Below, in pieces: positions 1 to 35,636 of a stretch of DNA of 64,000 nt. The number at the start of each line of letters is the position of its first letter. The stretch's first letter is position 1. A program made the position numbers and the translations under genes. Source of the stretch: Whitmania pigra (lineage: Eukaryota; Annelida; Clitellata; Hirudinida; Haemopidae). The stretch covers positions 1,455,001 through 1,519,000 of the forward strand of contig JAJTWR010000269.1 of NCBI GenBank assembly GCA_021613335.1, read 5' to 3'. The notes beneath the pieces are model-generated. The model was not told the DNA's origin and did no database searches. It worked only from the letters and a program-made list of their open reading frames with translations.

Positions 1-861
1 TACTGGGTACGAAGCAATTAGTGCTTGTGAAAGTTATTTATTCTTTTAACGCCGGTGTTGTTTTAGTTGAGGTAATTTGGAGGTGATGTGTTGTTGTGGC
101 ATTGTGAGGAACGAGATGAAGTTGTGGTTGATGTCTGAAAGAGGTTGGTATTGCATTTTGATTGATTGAAGGTTGAAGGTTGTTAAGATTGGATGTAGGG
201 TGTTATGATAATCTTGTTATGAATCATTGTTTAATAATTTGTTATAAGGTATTAAAATTATTCATAAGATTAAAATTAACTATAATACATTAAAATTAGT
301 TATAAGATATTAAAATTAATTATAATATATTAAAATTAATTATAATATATTAAAATTAATTATAAAATATTAAAATTAATTGTATGATATTAAAATTAAT
401 TATATTGTAACCCGAGAAGAGTAACATATGCTTCTTCGTCTCAGTCTGTAGTTCTGTTAAATAAAATCAACGATGCATGAACGACTTTGAAAGGGCGCTA
501 GATCGATAGTGAGATGAGCCAAAAGTCGGGCTGCAGGGAATAAAGAACGAAAAAAGTATTTCGTAATTATTTCAAAAAATTATTTATATTTCAAAATAAT
601 AATTTTTTTTAATACTTCTTTTCAATTCTGTTTGTTATTAAATGATCATCTTTATCTTTCAACTTAAGTATTATTATTCGGATGATGGAATTATTATTTA
701 GACGACGGAAGCCAAAGAAATGAAATAAAGAAATCAGTGAAGCGTAAATGCGCCGACAACTTGACGCAACGTTATATGCGTTCAATAGGGCGTGCGCAAA
801 CAATTTAGCGCACATAACGTCACCAATATCGTCTGCTGTTAGAATTTATGCATAATATTTC

Positions 862-975
<114 letters not shown>

Positions 976-1994
976 CATTATTACAATCATTTCGAAGTTA
1001 AAAAAATATTTGATTGCCTGCTTATTTGAGAGAAGAGGCGGAAAAAATTATAAAATAAAAATTAACTTTAAACGAATAATTAAAAAAAAATATTTAAGAA
1101 GATTAAAAAATTACAATTTAAAATAATTTGATGCGATTAAAAAGTGAAATGCTAAACTTGAAATTATTTTGTGAATTAAAAATTAGAACTGAAATAAAAT
1201 TTCTGAAGAGGAAGGTTCGTAAAATGATAATGTGTGATGATGATAATAATATTAATAATAATAATAATACTCATTCAATTTGTTTATTTTAAGAAATATT
1301 TTTTCCAATTACCTCGCCCGTTATTGAATAAATTGAATAATAGAAATAATTCGAATTTAAATAAAAATATGTTGAATTGGTTCAAAATTCACTTCAAAAT
1401 CATCGGTGACGTCATGAATAAAGAAAGGAAGAATTGTTTGTAGATGCTGATTAATTCCGTAAAGAATTCAACGATTTGTGGATATTTTTAGAATTTATTT
1501 TCTTTGTCTAATTAATTCTTAATTAAGCAATTATAATAAATATCGCATCATTTCATAGTTTCAATAATTCATTTCTAACTAAATAAAGTTTAAAATAAAA
1601 GTACAATAAAAAATTTCAAGACCTTTTTATCGAGAAAAGTTTAATTTTTAATTAATTCGATAAAAATCTTGATTCCATCTTCGAGCTTTTTTTTCCTTAA
1701 TTTCCTCGCATGTCAAGCTCGTGTTTGATCGCCACTTCCGCTTGAATATCTGGAGATGTCAGTGGTCACGTGACTGGTTTTTAATTACTTAATTTTTTTT
1801 AATTAGATAATTGTTTTTTAGTTATTTATTTGTTTTTAATTATTTAATTGTTTATTTTTTTTCCTTGCATTATGAAAATCACTTATTATTAAAATGCATT
1901 TCTTGGGAAATGAATGTAATTACACAAAATTAGATGAGCTTAATTTCAATGTTAAATGTAAAATGTTTAAATTTGTAACATTTTCAATTGTTAT

Positions 1995-2052
1995 TATTTT
2001 AATTGTCATCATCATCATCACCACCACAATCATCATCATCATCATCATCATC
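1995..2052. repeat. (ATC)n microsatellite
   Basis: Imperfect ATC/ACC trinucleotide run. Confidence 0.85.
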
Positions 2053-2584
2053 GCTAGAGACATGACTTCCTTCTTGAAGTTTCTTCTCGGTTATTAGGAC
2101 GTGGGTGGTCCTTTAAGTTAATGAGGTCCTCAGGTACACTCAACAAGGGTTCAATAGGGTCTGTTTATTATAAGCACATAACAACCAATTATTACTCATA
2201 ATAACAATTGTTACTAAATATTTTTTATTAATGAATTTTTAGTAACTGATATCTTTATAGTTAATAAATAACAGAAAGAGTCGTTATTATTTATTAATTT
2301 GCTTATTTATTAACGAAATAAATAATAGTGCGTGATGTTGTAATTGTTCTTGTGATCATATGATTTAAAATGTTGTTTTAAAATTATGTTGGCGACAAAT
2401 AATAAGTTGTAAAACATTGAACATTTATCAAGCACCAGTAAGTGCATGACCGAATGAATAGGAGGATGAATGGGTGAATTCATGAATGAATGACGAAAGT
2501 ACGAATGAATGAATTTGCAAAGGCAGAAGTGAAAAACAATGATGATGAATCGAGCCAATAGTCTGAAAGTAATTCCCATCCATC

Positions 2585-2753
2585 TATTCATTCATTCATT
2601 CATTCATTCATTCGTTCGTTCGTTCGTTCGTTCGTTCGTTCGTTCGTTCGTTCGTTCGTTCGTTCGTTCGTTCGTTCGTTCGTTCGTTTTCGTTCGTTCG
2701 TTCGTTCGTTCGTTCGTTCGTTCGTTCGTTCGTTCGTTCATTCATTCATTCAT
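2585..2753. repeat. (ATTC)n-(GTTC)n-(ATTC)n compound tetranucleotide array
   Basis: A block of GTTC units is flanked on both sides by ATTC units and has one insertion around 2689-2692. The symmetric layout suggests a G-for-A variant spread within a pre-existing ATTC array. Confidence 0.95.
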
Positions 2754-3023
2754 TGAGCCTTTTTATTTTGTCCTGAATTATTTACCAATATTCACATCAA
2801 ATGAGTTTAATTCAAAAGTTTTCAAACAACAAACAAAATATTTAGTAATTCTGAAGCCGAGTCCATACAATTGTTAATGTTATCAATTAATAAATATTTT
2901 GTTATTATTTCATCAAGTATTGAATTAATATAATTTAATTCACAAGCATAAATTATAATGGAGCTATTATATGTACGTTATGCTGAAAATTTATCAAATT
3001 ATGAAAACGCTTATATTTTTATA

Positions 3024-3024
<1 letters not shown>

Positions 3025-3066
<42 letters not shown>

Positions 3067-3151
3067 CATCATCATCATCATCATCATCATCATTACCATC
3101 ATCATCATCATCATCGTCATCGTCATCGTCATCATCATTATTATTATTATT
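3025..3151. repeat. (ATT)n-(ATC)n-(ATT)n compound microsatellite
   Basis: A central ATC run with ACC and GTC variants lies between two ATT runs. ATC units look like C-for-T variants within an ATT array. Confidence 0.9.
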
Positions 3152-3308
3152 TTAACGCCATTTTTTCTCATTTTGTCGCTCGAAATTGATGGCAAATACC
3201 AGGAAATTATGAAAGTCGATTGTATCCTTTCATCGGAAGATATTTTGTTTCTTTGGCGTTCGATGAAATTGTACCTCGCAACGTTCAGAGTTCGTTTTCG
3301 ATTCTTTG

Positions 3309-3623
3309 GAATTCAACAACAGGACAATCCATTATCAACAAATGAATTCAACAACAGGACAATCCATTATCAACAAATGAATTCAACAACAGGACAATCC
3401 ATTATCAACAAATGAATTCAACAACAGGACAATCCATTATCAACAAATGAATTCAACAACAGGACAATCCATTATCAACAAATGAATTCAACAACAGGAC
3501 AATCCATTATCAACAAATGAATTCAACAACAGGACAATCCATTATCAACAAATGAATTCAACAACAGGACAATCCATTATCAACAAATGAATTCAACAAC
3601 AGGACAATCCATTATCAACAAAT
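3309..3623 (+). repeat. 35-bp minisatellite, 9 near-identical copies
   Basis: The unit begins GAATTCAACAACAGGACAAT and is 35 bases long. Copies start at 3309, 3344, 3379, 3414, 3449, 3484, 3519, 3554 and 3589. I see no differences between them until the last few bases of the ninth. The period is not a multiple of three, so all frames cycle and it is not coding. The near-perfect identity points to recent expansion. Confidence 0.97.
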
Positions 3624-4022
3624 TCAACATTAAACATATCGCAATTCGACAACGACAGTTGTTGTTACTATTATATTGTAATTATAGTTTGTTGCTTTTT
3701 GTTGTAATTAACACTGTTACTATCTGTAATTATTATACGCCTCAATTGCACATCATTATTATTATTATTATTAGTATTGTTAGTATTTATCGAGAATTTT
3801 TAAATTTCCATGCATTTTCATTTTATTTTTTTGTTTCCCATTTTTTTTATATTTCCGACTTTAATGAACTCCTGCAGAAATAAGCATTTTGCACCTACGA
3901 TGGCAATCAATAATTATCATTATTATTATTGCAGTAGCTTTATCGAAGTATTTGCGTGGAGTCTGTAATTTGTCATCATCAGCCAACGATACTATCGAAT
4001 GCGGTCGTTATCTGCCTTCCAA

Positions 4023-4095
4023 ATGATGATGATGATGACGATGACGATGACGACGACGACGATGATGACGATGACGATGACGATGATGATGATGT
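4023..4095. repeat. (GAT/GAC)n microsatellite
   Basis: GAT and GAC units are interspersed. They read as poly-Asp in one frame but have no gene context. Confidence 0.9.
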
Positions 4096-4290
4096 AATTT
4101 TATTCCTCATCCGACGTGCTATGCTAATGTCATTTAGTTTATCACTTGACTAATTAACTACATGTAATTAACTAATTAAATTTTAAATTATTGTGTTCAA
4201 TTAAATTCATTTGTTGAATTAATGCAATGTACTGAGTATTTTGAATGCAATGATCATGATGATAATGATGTGATGCTATGACGAAGTGAA

Positions 4291-4350
4291 GATGTGATGA
4301 TGTGATGATGTGATGATGTGATGATGTGAGGATGTGAGGATGTGAGGATA
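4291..4350 (+). repeat. 8-bp tandem repeat (TGATGATG)n
   Basis: Four TGATGATG units are followed by three TGAGGATG-type units. Confidence 0.85.
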
Positions 4351-4886
4351 TGATCCATGAAATCCAGGTGTGAGTAGAATTGTAATCAGTTTCAAGTGAA
4401 CAACTCCAACTCCAGGAAGACTAATGAGGAATTGAAGCAACTTTTGTGGATTCTTTATTCTGCAGTTCGTTGTAATTTCTTTTAATGACAGCGATCGATC
4501 AAGTATTCCACTTAAATATTAATTATTTGAAACATTAATTATCCTCTTGTTAATAAAATGGATTTTGTACAAAATAGTTATCGGTTGTTGATATTCAGTT
4601 CTAATATAAGATTTCGGCTTATTTCTATGAATACATAAAAGTTAATTAAAACATGATTTTTTTTCCGAAATTACTTTATTTATAACAAACTTCCAAAAAT
4701 ATTCATGATTTCAGCTTTATTCAAACTTCAGAACCAAATTAGATGATCACCATCAATTACCGAAATTCCATCATCCAATTTGTCATTAATTAATTAATTA
4801 ATTAATTAAATCCATTAACTTAATTAATACTTAATTAAGATAAATTCCAAAGGGATTACTCATGAATTAGCTTAAATCAAGAAGCA

Positions 4887-4990
4887 GGTGTAGACAAAGT
4901 TGGTGCATTATCGACACGTTAAGTTTGGTGTTCTGTGTTTTTTGCTTCTGGCAGACCTAAGGTGTTGAGTTCGAATCCCTGGTTGTCCTT
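4887..4990 (+). mobile_element. Possible tRNA-derived SINE remnant
   Basis: TAGACAAAGTTGG near 4894 resembles a Pol III A box, and GAGTTCGAATCC near 4968 resembles a B box. The spacing is somewhat long for a tRNA. No cloverleaf could be folded by eye, so a tRNA gene is unlikely and a SINE head is the more plausible reading. Confidence 0.3.
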
Positions 4991-5275
4991 TGTAATTATA
5001 AAAGATAATATAATTTCTTTATTTTGTTTATAATAAAAAACAAATAATAAAGACATAATTTGTATTTTACTGATGTTTAATTATCTATGCAATTAATTAT
5101 TTATTTCTATTTACTAGTAATAATTATAAATATTTTTTTAAATTTCATTGATAAACATTAAAACTATCAATATTTATCACATCCCTTGCAATTCTTAAAA
5201 GTAAAATTCTTAAAACACCTCAGACAACACAAAATCCAAACATTCAAATCAGCAAACCATTTTAACCCTCCACAG

Positions 5276-22291
<17,016 letters not shown>

Positions 22292-22676
22292 AAAGCTCAA
22301 AGAGACTAATGTTATTGTTGCTCTAAGCTTGATATCAACTTTCAGGAACTTGTGAGACAAGTTTTGGCCAAGCAACTACGACAACTGTGTTGGACTGTGT
22401 TGAGAGATGATGAATAACGCCTGGTGAATGTGCTGTGACTGCCTGCAGAGAAATTGAAAGGAATAGAAACTGGATTCTTCATTAGGATCTACTGAGTAGA
22501 CAGTAAACGAGACGACAATCTGAACTTGTTTGACTTTTGTTGCAATTGACCTTGTCTTGTATTTGTCGATCATTGTTTTTTCCTTCAGTTTCTCAGATGA
22601 ACTTTCGATGAGAGGCGATTCTTCATGGAACGAAAAAAATTAGTTGGCTCAAAAAAATGTACGAATCGTGTGCCAC

Positions 22677-22682
22677 ATTAAA
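22677..22682 (+). terminator. Candidate poly(A) signal ATTAAA of the lectin gene
   Basis: The variant hexamer lies 386 bases after the stop codon. This is inferred from position only. Confidence 0.35.
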
Positions 22683-22763
22683 ACATTTATTTTGAAACCT
22701 CATCGCATTTTTAAGCTCGGAATTACACTGTAATCATCGTAAGAGACTACACACAGAGGAATA

Positions 22764-22925
22764 TGATGACGAAAATGAAGATGATGCTGGTGATGATGAT
22801 GATGATGATGAAAGGGTGGTGGAGATGATGATGATAAGGGTGGTGGTGATGATGACGACGATGACGATGGCGATGATGATGATGGCGATGATGATGATAA
22901 TTGGTAATGATGATGATTATGCTGA
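22764..22925. repeat. (GAT)n microsatellite, interrupted
   Basis: GAT units with GGT and GAC variants, downstream of the lectin gene. Confidence 0.85.
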
Positions 22926-24682
22926 CGACAGTGAAGATGACAGGGAAAGTTAAAGCCATCTGCATTTCATGATTTCTTCCGAAATTTCAAAACTAACAAA
23001 ACGTGAGAATAAAAGTTGTCGAAACAAAAAATATATAAATATATAGGATCGAAGATCATGAGCGAAACAAATAGATGAATGTCCATTTATTCGCTTTTAA
23101 TCGAAGTGCGCAGCAATTCCAGTTCTTAAGCACATACGCATCACAGCAGTTGAAATGCTAAATTCCTTTCTATTTGAAAACATCTAAGACGAAGAGCATT
23201 TGAATTGTCGGAGGAATGATCAAAAAATGAGATAAGACAACATTTTCCATCACTTTCTCTGATTGGTTGATCTGCAAAAGGGTAGCGATCCCTGCCCGAT
23301 AAGTTGAAAAGCTTCTGTTGAAAGATTGAAGTTGTGATGAAGATCGACTTGACTTAACACGTGTTAACAGTTAATTCATCGACATGTTGTAGTCGTAACA
23401 TTGACACATTGACATCGACTGATGACATTAACATTTGAATTACACAATTCGTCATTATTATAAGTCAGAAGATTATTCCAAAAAACTTTCAAGGGAACTT
23501 GATGTTTTTAAAACGTTAGCACGATGTACTCAGAATTGTTGTCATGAGCTCGCAATTCCTTCTCCACAGAAAGGCGAATATTTCAAACCAGTTGAGAGGA
23601 AATTTGAAAAATATTAGAAAATATGTTGCCATCACTTTTATAAACCGATCAAACATTTAACGATGATGTTGAATTAATTTACATAATATATCTAAATTGC
23701 AATAACTAAAATAATAACAGCAATAAAATATGCAAATAATAGTTGAATTATTAATTTTGAAAGAGATCATCCCACACACAAACAACCTGCTAATGCCTAA
23801 GAGACAAATTTCATGCCATTATTAAAAGTTATTACAGATAATTGTGGTTTATTAAGGATTATTACAGATTATTAAAGATTATTATAGGTTATTAAGGATT
23901 ATTAAAGATTATTATAGATGATCAGAGATACTTTTAAGGAGGATCGCAATCAAATAGATTGTCAATGGTCGTACATTATTATAGATGATGACAGCTTATA
24001 TGGCATATTATATTACAGGTGATTAAGAACGAATCACAAGTAAATTGTCAATGATTCAAATAAAATTGCAGACAATGGACCAGAATGGGCCAGCAATTTA
24101 TGAAGTTGTGCTAATTTTGTAAGATGGAACAATAACTTAATAAAAATAAATTGCGTTATTGTTTAATATTCAATCAATAATATTAAACTATAAAATTGCC
24201 AGGTGCATGACTGGTGAATTATGAAATTATGAATGAATGGCGAATGGCAGACATTAATATGCAAACAGTTGAAAACTTCAAATGACTTTTTAACACAATG
24301 TTTTAAAAACAAAGTTGGAATCCTTGCAACATCCATTTCAGTGCAGAACGCACTCTATCACTAGAGATCTATTGGATGCAATAATTTATGTTTAATAATA
24401 ATAATAATAATAATAATAGTATATAATATAATTATATAATACATCATATACCATAAGAATATCATTTTTTATATAAATAAATTTAATAAGATGCTGTCTT
24501 ACAATAGAATTATAATAATATAGCAAATAATAATTACATAAATAATGTTATATTAATAATAATAATTGTCATTAACATTACTTATTCACCATAATTATAG
24601 ATTAAAGAATTTGATCGAATAAAATTTATAATCAAATTTTAAAGTTCAGGCCTATTGGACCGTCATCAGAAAACCCAAATTA

Positions 24683-24702
24683 ATAATAATGATATTAATA
24701 AT

Positions 24703-24767
<65 letters not shown>

Positions 24768-24772
24768 CTATA
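24683..24772. repeat. (AAT)n microsatellite
   Basis: About 28 AAT units. They read as poly-Asn but have no coding context. Confidence 0.9.
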
Positions 24773-25075
24773 ATAATAATATTATCCTAATTATCAATAA
24801 AAAATCAATGCATGTTAGTGACTACAGACATGCTTCCAAGATAACATCGCATGAATAATGTTGAGACCGTTGACATCCTAAAGACGTTGTTACAAACTAA
24901 ATGGACCGCATTTTAAATACACATTTAATAAAAAATGGAAATAATAATTACATTAATAATAATTAATATGACTACAACCACAACCGTAGCATCAAAATGA
25001 TACAAATAAAAGCATTAATAACGATAATAATAGTAACTACAGATTAAAAAATCATATTAAAATTGCAGTAATTAA

Positions 25076-25305
25076 CAATAAATAATAAAAGCGCTATTAT
25101 TCGCAGTAAGATTAATGTAATTTTGAAGTTACTTGTAAGTGTAATAGAATTTGTATTACAAATATTAATCAAAACTGATAACGATTAAGACAATAAATAA
25201 TAAAAGCGCTATTATTCGCAGTAAGATTAATGTAATTTTGAAGTTACTTGTAAGTTCAATAGAATTTGTATTACAAATATTAATCAAAACTGATAACTAT
25301 TAAGA
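25076..25305 (+). repeat. 115-bp tandem duplication
   Basis: Copy 1 is 25076-25190 and copy 2 is 25191-25305. Each starts CAATAAATAATAAAAGCGCT. Only a few substitutions separate them (for example GTAAGTGTAATAG versus GTAAGTTCAATAG, and AACGATT versus AACTATT). The first few bases of a third copy follow at 25306. Confidence 0.95.
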
Positions 25306-25875
25306 CAATAAATAATGAAAATAATAAGAATAACAATAATATTAATGTTAATAATATCAGTACTAAACGTTGGACAAGCTCGACGTGCGACAACTTCAGC
25401 AAAAAGAGCGAATAACTACAAAAACTCATTTGAAAATTACAAAAATAAAATTCTTTTTCTTCTCACTCATTCAAACATTGATTGACGATTGACAGATAAA
25501 GTTCTAAACGACGCCAACAACGATATCGTTCAAACGTAGCTCGTTACATTTTTCTAGCGCATTCTTTTCTTCAGCTTCGCTGTGGCCAAGTTTGCTTCCG
25601 CTTTGGAAACCGAAATACGGTGGGAAATTCCCAGATCACGTGCTGATGCACATATCAGAACCTTACAAATGAAAAGTGATTGAAAAACAAGAGAAATTGC
25701 CCACCAGCAACAATAAGTTGCTGTTGTTGACTTGACTGACTTGACGAATTGTGACTTTGTGCTCGTATGTGTGTATATATGTGACTGTGTCCGTGGTCGT
25801 CATGGAAACATCGCCAAACAAATCGCAGAGAGAAAGGAAGAGAGCCCACTAAGAAATTTCGAGAGAGAACCAGAC

Positions 25876-25942
25876 ATGATGACGATGATGATGACGATGA
25901 TGACGACGACGACGTTCACGATGACGACGATGATGATGATCA
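25876..25942. repeat. (GAT/GAC)n microsatellite in the Galpha-o 3' UTR
   Basis: Begins about 14 bases after the Galpha-o stop codon on the minus strand, so it would be transcribed within the 3' UTR. Confidence 0.85.
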
Positions 25943-25955
25943 TAGTTGGGGGACA

Positions 25956-31572
<5,617 letters not shown>

Positions 31573-32101
31573 TCTTCGAGAGAAATGCTTCTTTAACGAC
31601 TAAGATTGGCCAACTCGATCTTCAGACTGCTCGACAGTAAGGATGGCAACACTGAAGTTATCCGAATGTTTGAGTGTCGAATAGGTAGCTTGATGGTCGA
31701 AGCAATTATTGGTTCGTCTTCTTCTAGAAAATCTGGAATAATGTTCACTGTTTGAATTAGATAACTGAATGAATATTATTCAAGGTTTTACTAGCATTAT
31801 CGGATTCTCACACACCTCACAGCATGCAACAACCAAACGTTCAAAACACGATGCAAACTCAGATAATTTCACTGATTTCATTGATTCATTGACTCATTGA
31901 CTCTGAAATACTCGCATTCCATAATACCACATTCCGACCACTTCAACTACTGACCGACAGTCCAACCAACCAACCAACCAACGATACGATCAATCAGTCA
32001 ACCAATAAACCTACGTCAATCGATGCCAACCGACACGACAATCCGAATATCCGAATAGCAAAACGCGAAAGAGATTCCAGGTTGTTGTACTCAGAGCGCG
32101 A

Positions 32102-32485
32102 TTGAAATCATTCCAAAATGAAAATCAAGATCGGGTCTGCAACAATGCAGCATCGCAGCTCCTCGCCAGCTCTTCTTTCTTCAAAGCAACGTGCAGCCTT
32201 CAAGATGCATTTGTGCGGCATGTCACATACGTTGCAGTTCGCCTGGCACCCACGGATCCATCTCCCTTTCCACTGGAATTGGTCTCTCCACGTCCCCTTT
32301 ATCGATTGCCTACCGCTCGGATAATTCCCCTCCTTTTGGTAATGTTTGGAAATGTTTTCGATGTGGATGGGCTGAGTAACGAAAATCGTTCGGACCGGAT
32401 AGAAAAGCATTCGATGTGCAATTTGTCTTGTAATGTCCATCATTTTGGGATTTTTGAGAGTATAAATTATGATAATGACTAACAA
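32102..32485. other. GC-richer island open on both strands, unidentified
   Basis: A 126-codon plus-strand frame (32102-32482) and a 125-codon minus-strand frame (32485-32108) cover the same segment about 0.5 kb upstream of the Galpha-o ATG. Neither matches a family I know, and the minus frame only carries a Cys-rich patch (CQANCNVCDMPHKC). It could be a decayed transposon, a 5' exon/promoter island or chance. Confidence 0.3.
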
Positions 32486-32952
32486 ATTTCTGAATACTTT
32501 ATATATAAATTAATATATTCGTGCCAAATGTGAAATATATGATGATGATGATGATGATCAAATTTATGATTGAACTTATCATTATTTTCAGAATTACAAT
32601 TACTCGGATTGTTTGGTGGCATTTATCAAAATGACATTTATAAAATAACCACAAATTATTAATAATAGTGATATAAATCCTTTTTGAATTATTATTTATA
32701 TTTATATTTATTAATCCTTTTATATTATCATTTCAATTTGTTTCTGTTATTCTTTTATAGTAATAATAATAGCGTAATAACATACGTCATCACAATAAGC
32801 GATGGTGACAATAAATAGTCCGAAAGTGACTTATTTACAAACAATAGCGAAAAAATCACATTAATAAATGAAAATAGGCATCAATAACACTAGTAAAAGT
32901 ATCAAACATTCATATTCCATTCATATTATCAAACAATACAATAATTAAAAAA

Positions 32953-33144
32953 AACAATACAATAATAGTATTAACAAACAATACAATAATAGTATTAACA
33001 AACAATACAATAATAGTATTAACAAACAATGCAATAATAGTATTAACAAACAATACAATAATAGTATTAACAAACAATACAATAATAGTATTAACAAACA
33101 ATACAATAATAGTATTGACAAACAATGCAATAACAATAGCACCA
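32953..33144. repeat. 24-bp minisatellite, about 8 copies
   Basis: The unit begins AACAATACAATAATAGTATT. Copies start every 24 bases from 32953; the last is degenerate. The minus strand reads as a repeated octapeptide FVNTIIVL, but there is no start or splice context to support coding. Confidence 0.95.
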
Positions 33145-33706
33145 TCAATAATCAATACAATAATGATAGTATCAAAGAATGTTCAAGAGATACTGAACCG
33201 ATATTCTTGGCCTCTTTAACTTCAAATGCACCAATTTCTGAAACAACAGCAGCGAAAGGCAACACATTAAATACGAATGAAGAATTAAGTTTCAATCAAT
33301 CTGGACTTTTACATTTCTCTCGTCTGTTTTAGTTAAGAAGTACAAATTACATTATTATGGCGATAATATTCTCGCAATAACAAAATTTTCTTTGCAAATG
33401 TTTTCAGACAACATTGATGTTAATTGATTAGATGTTTTTGCAAATACTGAAATTGTATTGATCAATGTTTAGCTTGTACAATCTTTGTATGAAACTTGAA
33501 ATATATAATACGTTAATAATATTATTGGGTTATTAAGTAGGTATTATTATTATTATTATTGCAATTGGTAATATTTTCGTTTACTTAAATAATAACGACG
33601 GTTTCTTAAAAATATTTTTATAATAATTTTTCAATCATATTAAATTCTTCCATTTTGTGTGGATAAAAAATATCATCATTAATGAAGGAATGTTGGTTAA
33701 CGGCAC

Positions 33707-34135
<429 letters not shown>

Positions 34136-34437
34136 TAATAATAATTAATGATCCTAATATCCTAGTGATTTTCTAGTTTGTTATATGACCCTACTTTATA
34201 TACAAAATGAAGATTACAGAATCAAAAGGACTGTTCACTAACATAAATATTTCATTAGTTTTATTGTAATAATTGGTTATTATTATATGGTTATTCATTC
34301 TAAATATCAATATAATTATTTTTATTATTCATATTCTCCTACAGAGCGTGATCGTGTGCTGATGTCTTGATCCATCAAAAGAGGTGATAAGTTATGGCTA
34401 AGAGTTTTTGAACAATAAGTGGAATTATTATTGTTGC

Positions 34438-34440
<3 letters not shown>

Positions 34441-34535
<95 letters not shown>

Positions 34536-34556
34536 TATTATTATTATTATTATATA
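34441..34556. repeat. (ATT)n array inverted relative to 33707-34135
   Basis: About 30 ATT units followed by a phase-shifted block. It is complementary to the AAT array 300 bases to the left. Confidence 0.95.
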
Positions 34557-34975
34557 ATTATTGATGTTTGTAATTAACAAGATTAATTTTCCAATGTAGT
34601 TAATATTGTACATTTTACTTAATAATGTTATGTTACCATTATTTCATTCATCGTTATCAATTAAAATTTAGTAACATAGTATTAAATTTTTAATAATAAT
34701 AGTAATTAATGTTGTAATGAAATTAATAAATAATATTATAATATTACTAAATATATAGAAACAAGGTTGGTTATTAGCACATTCTGACGCCGTGATGTTG
34801 TGATGTTGTGATGTTGTGCATATTTATTTGGTGATACATTTGCATGTCCTCTAACATGGTAAACATGTGTTACCTATGACATGTATTGATTGAATATAAA
34901 GAAAAATTCATTAATAAATTATGAATTTTTAAACGCAATGAAAAGCTTCATAATCATCATCATGAAATATCATCA

Positions 34976-35056
34976 TCATCCTCATTAGGAAGCATCATCA
35001 TCATCCTCATCATCATCGCAACTGTCGTCATCGTCGTCATCATCATCATCTTCTTC

Positions 35057-35110
<54 letters not shown>

Positions 35111-35117
35111 GTTATCA

Positions 35118-35149
<32 letters not shown>

Positions 35150-35150
35150 G
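34976..35150. repeat. (ATC)n microsatellite
   Basis: ATC with CTC, GTC and TTC variants. It is followed at 35150-35230 by a short GC-richer segment whose coding status is undecided. Confidence 0.9.
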
Positions 35151-35601
35151 AACCACCAGATCGTACGCTCGGAAAAAGCGTTGGTGGAGTCCCCAGCTGC
35201 CTACTGAGCGTGCACAACCAGCTGCATCGGAAGGTTTCTCATCATATTATAATAATTGCATAATTAACTATAACCTAATTACTTTTGTTAATTAATTAAA
35301 ATTTAATAACAAGTCATTTTAGAATTAATTTTGATGAATATTTAAATAATTAGTTATTACAACATTAATAATAATTGCTTAATAGTAGTGAACATAGTTA
35401 ATTATTATGTACTTAGATACTAGTTTTTAAATAATTAAGTCAATGTTATCGCGTTATTATTATTATTATTATTATTATTATTGTTATTATTATTATTTTT
35501 ATTATTGTGTTAACTCTTGTTATTGTTGTTGTTTCCAATTACAATGTTTATTGCTTTATTAAATCATTTTTAATTATTTATTATTTTTAATTATCTTTCA
35601 G

Positions 35602-35636
35602 CCAATGGCATTCTTCCTTTTCGTCAGCGCATGCGC
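35602..35636. promoter_or_regulatory. Promoter-like island: CCAAT plus NRF1-type palindrome
   Basis: CCAAT at 35602-35606 and GCGCATGCGC at 35627-35636, in strongly AT-rich surroundings. GCGCATGCGC is the core of the NRF1/EWG recognition site known in animals. No associated gene was identified. Confidence 0.35.

Larger units (their letters stand above)
22292..25955. other. Convergent intergenic region between the lectin and Galpha-o genes
   Basis: Holds the 3' UTR of the lectin gene (to about 22.7 kb) and, from the right, the 3' UTR of the Galpha-o gene. The middle contains GAT repeats (22764-22925), AAT repeats (24683-24772), a 115-bp tandem duplication (25076-25305), GAT/GAC repeats next to the Galpha-o stop (25876-25942) and otherwise AT-rich unique sequence. 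No gene was seen. Confidence 0.7.

Noticed and set aside
2585..3623. CRISPR-like array
   Set aside because: Tandem repeats without spacers in a eukaryotic genome.
4887..4990. A functional tRNA gene
   Set aside because: B-box-like motif present but no cloverleaf or acceptor stem by eye; a SINE remnant is more likely.
32910..33155. Octapeptide-repeat protein FVNTIIVL
   Set aside because: Produced by a 24-bp minisatellite; no splice sites, start or composition support.
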